DNA of 64,000 nt from Tenebrio molitor (taxonomy: Eukaryota > Arthropoda > Insecta > Coleoptera > Tenebrionidae): NCBI RefSeq assembly GCF_963966145.1, contig NC_091049.1, forward strand, positions 27,404,001 through 27,468,000, in the 5' to 3' direction. The notes under the pieces are model-generated. The model saw only the letters and a program-made list of their open reading frames with translations. It ran no database searches and was not told the origin of the DNA. Positions 58,966-64,000 of the stretch are shown here, piece by piece. Numbering within the stretch: position 1 is the first letter of the stretch; every line of letters starts with the position of its first letter. The position numbers were made by a program, and so were the translations under genes.

Positions 58966-59073
58966 GAGTCTTATAAGAAGCATTTTATCGCACGCACGGT
59001 TTTAGAGCACGACGAGCTTGCGAGGAGTGCCCTAAAGGAGTAAGTGCGATAAAATGCCTTATAAACGAGATGT
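58966..59073. repeat. Hairpin insertion (CTTATAAG...CGCAC stem)
   Basis: CTTATAAGAAGCATTTTATC plus GCAC pairs with GTGCGATAAAATGCCTTATA around a loop with TTTTAGAGCACGACGAG and GCGAGGAGTGCCCTAAAGGA. The same loop occurs at 6180-6240. Confidence 0.65.
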
Positions 59074-59344
59074 CATACAATATTTTTTCTACTTTGCCAC
59101 TTTTTCAATGAAAAAAAATAATTTAAAATTTAAAACCGTTAAAGTTGAAGGATTCCACCGAAGGTTACGTCTGCGGTCTGCCGCGACACCACAGCATACG
59201 TCAAAATTAAAAAATTAAATTTCACTATTTTTAGTATTATTATTATTATATCACGCCTTTTCCTATTACGATACGCAACAACAATATTATTGAAGTAATT
59301 ATCAAGCAGCTTTTATTATAAATTCTTTGAAAAAATTACAATAC

Positions 59345-59860
59345 CAAAGAAAAATAAAATTACAATAAAATATTCAAATAACTCCCCCTTTTGAAATAAA
59401 CAATACCCCAATCTGTTGTAAAAAGAAGCATTTCTTACACTGGCCAACTGCCTCTCAGTAATTAACGCGCACTCGGCAGTTACTGCTTCTCTCGAAGAAT
59501 TAATATCTGGGTGGCGTCTTTTATAAATTTTGCTTTTTAAGGTGACCTCACAAGAAAAAATCACAAGGTGCTAAATCAGGAGATCTTGCTGGCCAATGTA
59601 TAGCACTACCTCTACCAGTCCAACAATTTGGAAATGAATCGTTTAAAAATGTCAACTTTTAAGTTGAATGCGCGGGACGGCCATCTTACTAATAAATCTA
59701 AAGAAGTTGCTGAATTTAAATTTCCCTCTATTCCAAATTGACCAATAATATTGTTATTAGAAATCTCAGTCCAGGTGTGCATTTTTACTGAGTTCTAGTA
59801 GGAATATTAACTCGAGGGTTTTCCTGAGCTCAATACCGCGTGTTTTGAACACTTGGTTCG
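59345..59860 (-). pseudogene. Mariner-like transposase remnant, C-terminal half
   Basis: Minus-strand frames, with several stops and shifts, read NNNIIGQFGIEGNLNSATSL, then FPNCWTGRGSAIHWPARSPD with LAPCDFFL, a TGA where Trp is expected, then HLKSKIYKRRHPDIN, TAECALITERQLASVRNA and a final RLGYCLFQKGELFEYF. This is colinear with the central and C-terminal parts of insect mariner-related transposases. It is non-functional. The 59997-60209 minus frame may be more of the same element, but I cannot confirm that. Confidence 0.75.
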
Positions 59861-60229
59861 TTATTTAGTGTAAAAGTACTGTCGCGAGCAATAAATTTTG
59901 GTCGTCAATGTCATTTCAAAATTTGGTTAGATTGTCACAAATTTAAAAATTTTCCCTGTCTGATTATGTCCATGTCAACAAAAATGACAATTAATGTCAT
60001 ACTACGTGATGATAGGTTATGATATTTGCGACTGTTTTACAATGGAACATTTTCGATTGCGTCAAAGAATGACCTTGACGATCAAAATTTATTGCTCGCG
60101 ACTGTACATTCGTCTGTGAAGCAAACTGCCGACAGAAAGTGACGATTCTTGTTAGCACTCTCCTGCATTTTATAAGAGAATGCACTCCTACTTTCTTCGT
60201 CAACAGCAAAAATCTCTTGATGACTGCCT

Positions 60230-61200
60230 TGTGGGGGTGATATTTTTATTTCCTGAGAAGATTCCGTATCCGCGATTTACATAAACCTACTTGAAGAGAA
60301 ATTCTTAAACTGTATCTTGGGACCAAATTTACCATCGCCAAAATACATTCTTAAATTTAGCAATAAAAATATTATTACTTACCCCTACCTTCTGATTCTA
60401 CAGAAATATTTGCACATTTTTGTACAAATTTGTGAATAGTATTAACAGAAGGTATAGGTCTGGTATTAAACTTAATGGCAAATAAATCTCTAACTCTCCG
60501 CTAAATAACACCACTGTAATTTCCGTAAACAATTTTGACAGTAATTTACCGAAACCCGCTGACTTAACCCAACAAATTACTAAATTTTTGACAAACGCTG
60601 TCCAATTTGAAAATCATGGCATGTCATATTAAAAAATCGCCAAGTTTTAAATTAGTATCTTAAAATAAAAATAGCACCTTTAATCTTATTATTTACCTTA
60701 GCTGTAAGTTGAATTGGCGAGCAGGAATCAGCAAAAACGTTCAATCCAATGTTAATTGCCTATAATTTGTTTCAAAATCAAAAATCCACCAACACTGCAT
60801 TCTACCTCGAAAATACAACCGACAACGTCGCCAACTTTTGTTTTTAGTGTGTCTGAAAGTGTCAGAAAAACGTGGGGTTATGAAATAAAACTGTTGACAG
60901 CCGTTTTGGTCGTAGTTCATAGTGTTTTTTAAATTCTTCGAAGCACTTAATGAATGCTCGCTTTAATTTAGCGGTTAAAAGATTCCTTGTTTTTTGAGGC
61001 ATTTTTATAATTTGATATTTGTGACACACTGAAGGTCAAATTTAGGCGGAAGGTTAGGCCAACCCAGAAAAATGAAACTTATTCTAGGGATTTCTTTTTT
61101 TCTGCCAACATAATTCAACAGGTGTATATAAAAATGAATCGCCGTTCGTTAGTCTCGCTGAAACTCAAAAACAGCTTGACCGATTTGAATATTTATTTTT
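60230..61200. other. Intergenic AT-rich DNA, nothing firmly recognised
   Basis: A 46-codon minus-strand frame (about 61004-60866) starting MPQKTRNLLTAKLKRAF is too short to support. No other signal. Confidence 0.4.
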
Positions 61201-61229
61201 TTCTTTTGTTCGCTTTAATTCAGGGGTGG

Positions 61230-61990
61230 TTTAAAAAGGAAAAAAAAATCGGAAAAGTTGCCCGGAAAATTGGAAAATTCGGGAAAAACTGAAATTGCTT
61301 TTTTCTGTAGGAACGGCTGGAATGATTTGGCAAATTAGTTTTTTTAATGTTCGTAATAATCCGTATGAGGTTTTTACGTAAAGAAAAATTGGAAAAGTTA
61401 CCCGGAAAATTGCAAAATTCGGGAAAAACTAAAAGTGCTTTTTTGTGATAGATATGCACAATTCCTTTTTTTATTTTGTTCGTTATAGTCGTGAAAAAGT
61501 TTTCAGGAAAAAAAAATCGGAACATTAACAAAGAAAAGTCGAAAAATTCGGGCAAACTGCAAAAATTATAATTTTTGTATGCATTCTCGATCATAACGAC
61601 ATATTTGATTAATTTTTTTTTTTGTTCGATATGCCCCGGGATGGAAATAACTCAATTGAATGTTTTCAATAGAAAAAAAGATCTGGAAGATTTGGAGAAA
61701 AATCTGGAAAAACTAAATTAAAATAATTCGGGGAAAACTGAAAGTACTTTTTTGTACGAACTCAAGACCATAACTCAGGGTTCGAACGATGGCTATACGT
61801 ATTTTTTTTTTGGTTTTGTTGGTTAGGGTTTTGGATAAGTTTTCGAAAAACAATTGGGGACAATTACAAAGAAAAGTCGGAAAATTCGGAAAAATTTCAA
61901 AAATTATAATTTTTCTATACACTCTCGATCATAACTGACAATAGGAGCTACATATTTACTTGATGCAAAGATTTGAAAAAAAATCTGGAA
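61230..61990. repeat. Degenerate tandem array (GGAAAATTCGGGAAAAACT units)
   Basis: Four to five diverged units of roughly 130-250 bp. Each contains CCCGGAAAATTG or AGTCGGAAAATTCGG, then GGGAAAAACTGAAA, then GCTTTTTTGT-like and a CTCGATCATAAC or TTCGT-ATA block. Copies centre near 61270, 61400, 61540, 61730 and 61890. The minus-strand frames with repeated FPNFP motifs are artefacts of the repeat. Confidence 0.6.
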
Positions 61991-62340
61991 AAACGCAATC
62001 CAGTATAAATTAAAATAAAATTACATTTGCTTTTGAGTTGTTTGGCGATCTGTCCAACAAATGTAGTACATATGTAGTTGTTTTTTTTCTATTCCAATTT
62101 ATTTGCCTACCTGCACAAATGTCACTTGACAGCTGATTGTGAAACTGGGAATCAAACCAATCGGATTGTTTACTTGAACATCGATCTTGCAATCGAAATG
62201 TAAATCTTGGGTGATTCAAAATAATTGTGGATAAATCTGGCAACTATGTGGGTAGGATAGAGTTGACATTTCGTTGACAGTTCATAGTCGCGCAATTTTG
62301 AAAGTTGTCAAATCGATGTTTAATGGAATTTAAAAAAATC

Positions 62341-62634
62341 GGTAATTGTTCACTTTAACTACTTCTGGAATTTTCGCGTTTTTTCTGGGTAGACAGCCTC
62401 AGAGCGTCCTCCTAGATCGTTTCCCACCATTCAAACCTTGTGCAAATGCCTTTTTTTTGTCTCTTGTTGTGTTTCAAGGTCGCGACAAGGTCGCGCCAAG
62501 TCTTAGTATAACTAAAGGGCAAGGAAAATTTTCATTTGCACAAGGTTTGACTGGTGGGAAACGATGTAGGAGGACGTCCTGAGGCTGTCTAGCCAGAAAA
62601 AACGCGAAAATTCCAGTTAAAGTAAACAATTACC
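62341..62634. mobile_element. Nested palindromic element with 8-bp target duplication
   Basis: AAAAAATC occurs immediately left and right. Arms start GGTAATTGTTCACTTTAACT and end AGTTAAAGTAAACAATTACC. The complementarity continues through the GAATTTTCGCGTTTTTTCTGG, GACAGCCTCAG, CGTCCTCCTA and CACAAGG-type segments, about 110 bp per arm. The uninterrupted host sequence in the 49500 copy confirms the insertion point. The 8-bp duplication suggests a hAT-type mechanism. Confidence 0.8.
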
Positions 62635-62716
62635 AAAAAATCAAATGCACGCTTATGAATTGTCATACAAATGTCAACTCTATCCCATTCACACAGTTGC
62701 CACATACATGTTCGTA

Positions 62717-62825
62717 CAATGGCCGGCAATAAAAACTAGCCATCACTTTTCTGTTACGTCAAAATCCAAATGTGTAATTAATGCTTTAATGACATTGACA
62801 TTTAAATGATGGTTCACGGCCACCG
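62717..62825. mobile_element. 109-bp mariner-type MITE
   Basis: Inserted between TA and TA in the right arm of the host MITE (the 49500 copy reads straight across). Ends CAATGGCCGGCAATAAAAAC and the partly inverted ...ATGGTTCACGGCCACCG. Confidence 0.7.
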
Positions 62826-63241
62826 TACATAGTTGCAATACTTATTCACAATCATTTCGAATTACCCAATAAAACTGCTTGAGATTCATTGTGATTTCAA
62901 ATTTAATCCAAGAAAATAAATCATTTGTTTGGACATGAAATTCTGACTTAATTAAATTGTGACTTAAATTCTGGAACAAAACCTCATGGTTCCAACTCGA
63001 TCACATTCCAGGCACATCACACATTTCCAGCATTTCAGCAGTGTAGAATACTGCCGATAGAATTAATCTCTCATGTAAAATTCCTCATTTTTACTTTGTT
63101 TACACATTTCCAATAGCTTTTCACAAATTCACAAAACGATCACAAGACAACGTCTGTCGGGTCAGCTAGTCTTATTTTATTATATAAGTAATAAGTTATT
63201 AGTATTATCATCAATTAAAGAGTGCCGTGACAACTGTCTAA

Positions 63242-64000
63242 ATGTCAATAAATTCGCTCTCTAATAAAAACGCGCCAAATGTTGTTGCAAGTGCTTCACT
63301 GCAATCCAATGGTGCTACAGAAGTTAGAAAACGCAAAAAATGGACTATGGAAATGAATATTTTCATTATACGGGAATATTTTCGGATCACAAAACTACAG
63401 GATGTTGTGAGTACTTACAGGCTTGATTTATTTAAAGCGTTCCAAAGTAAGTACCCCCAGTTTCCTGTTACTATTCAAAATTTAGCTGACCAGAGGAGAG
63501 CCATTATGAAGAAAAACTATATCCCTTCGGCAATTTTAGAAAAGATCAAAAATGATGTAAAGTTAGAATTGTCAATTAATTATTCTGACAATAATGAAGT
63601 TTCTAATAATTTAGTTGAAAATTCTGTTGAACCGCAAAGTTTACAAAGTTTACCAAATCATAATGACTCTTTCTGTTATCAAAGTAATTCAACACCAAAC
63701 AACACGATACAAAACGACATGAATAATTTAGACTTGAGTTATAATGATATACATGTTATTAATCAAAATTTTTACTACCATCAAAATTTTAAAGAACAAA
63801 TTGAAGATGAATTTAATAGAACTCTGAACGAATTTGAACATATAGAACCATTTAATAGACCACTATTACATAAACAACAAAGCTCCAAAAAATTCTTTGC
63901 AATGATTGAAATTTTAAATCAATTCATTTTACCTAAATTTGTAAATAACACGACAAGTTTTAAAAAATTACATAGTATCATATACAGTGGAGCTTTAACA
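63242..64000 (+). CDS. Probable 5' part of a non-LTR retrotransposon ORF, runs off the window
   Basis: An uninterrupted frame of 253 codons from ATG 63242 to the window edge. It has KRKKWTMEMNIFIIREYFRI, a basic trihelix/Myb-like DNA-binding start, then LADQRRAIMKKNYIP and an Asn/Asp-rich linker. It then has QSSKKFFAMIEILNQFILPK and LHSIIYSGALT, which resembles the pre-reverse-transcriptase region of R2/R4-like endonuclease-RT proteins. Assignment rests on recalled resemblance of these segments, not on a visible catalytic domain, which would lie to the right. Codons are AT-rich, unlike the host genes but like the decayed retrotransposon at 56390-58893. The frame is intact, so this may be a young copy. 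Confidence 0.6.
   Translation, partial: MSINSLSNKNAPNVVASASLQSNGATEVRKRKKWTMEMNIFIIREYFRITKLQDVVSTYRLDLFKAFQSKYPQFPVTIQNLADQRRAIMKKNYIPSAILEKIKNDVKLELSINYSDNNEVSNNLVENSVEPQSLQSLPNHNDSFCYQSNSTPNNTIQNDMNNLDLSYNDIHVINQNFYYHQNFKEQIEDEFNRTLNEFEHIEPFNRPLLHKQQSSKKFFAMIEILNQFILPKFVNNTTSFKKLHSIIYSGALT

Larger units (their letters stand above)
62207..62870. mobile_element. Palindromic MITE (second copy) with two nested insertions
   Basis: The outer ends TTGGGTGATTCAAAATAATT and ...TTTCGAATTACCCAATAA match the 285-bp MITE at 49500-49784, as do the internal arms (GGATAGAGTTGACATTTCG; AATGTCAACTCTATCC). This copy is 664 bp because a 294-bp palindrome (62341-62634) and a 109-bp mariner-type MITE (62717-62825) are inserted in it. 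Confidence 0.8.

Noticed and set aside
61774..61790. GGTTCGAAC resembling a tRNA B box
   Set aside because: No A box, no cloverleaf and no acceptor stem can be drawn around it.
61220..61922. Minus-strand frames with repeated FPNFP motifs
   Set aside because: Translation of the degenerate tandem array; Phe/Lys/Asn bias from A/T runs.

Overview
The window is eukaryotic, almost certainly insect DNA. Split genes have many introns of about 45-60 bp with GT-AG ends. There is a ZAD-type C2H2 zinc-finger gene (an arthropod-specific class), an insect seven-transmembrane odorant receptor, and insect-type transposon remnants (CAGGGTG-ended foldbacks, mariner-like and hAT-like MITEs, an R2/R4-like non-LTR retrotransposon). 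A beetle is my best guess, but that is inference. All gene models below were assembled by hand from reading frame, splice-site dinucleotides and phase; no transcript data were available.

Layout. 1-2.8 kb: upstream DNA and a three-exon ZAD zinc-finger transcription factor (+). 2.8-8.1 kb: gene desert with a dispersed repeat family, a near-identical 527-bp tandem duplication and a transposase fragment. 8.1-9.8 kb: mitochondrial phosphate carrier (-). 10.5-28.9 kb: a complete BLTP1/KIAA1109/tweek bridge-like lipid-transfer gene (+) in at least 36 coding exons, about 4900 aa, transcribed divergently from the carrier. 29.1-29.6 kb: myotrophin (-), convergent with tweek and sharing a 176-bp bidirectional promoter with LSM8 (+, 29.7-30.2 kb). 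30.2-32.4 kb: an unrecognised type I membrane protein gene (+) starting 49 bp after the LSM8 stop codon. 34.3-45.1 kb: CNOT4, the RING/RRM/C3H E3 ligase of the CCR4-NOT complex (+), with two introns over 3.6 kb; one holds a possible antisense first exon of another gene. 45-64 kb: AT-rich and transposon-dominated, with one intact gene, an odorant receptor of 378 aa (-, 54.3-56.1 kb). At the right edge an open reading frame, probably the 5' part of a non-LTR retrotransposon, runs out of the window.

The genes are mostly housekeeping: mitochondrial phosphate import, ER/plasma-membrane lipid transfer, actin-capping regulation, U6 snRNP assembly, mRNA deadenylation and ubiquitination. They are packed head-to-head and tail-to-tail in the centre and flanked by repeat-rich DNA. 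I found no tRNA, rRNA or CRISPR. The most unusual observations are two candidate mutually exclusive exons in tweek, the 49-bp LSM8/membrane-protein spacing, the antisense exon in the CNOT4 intron, and a set of nested foldback transposons whose insertion order can be read from target-site duplications.
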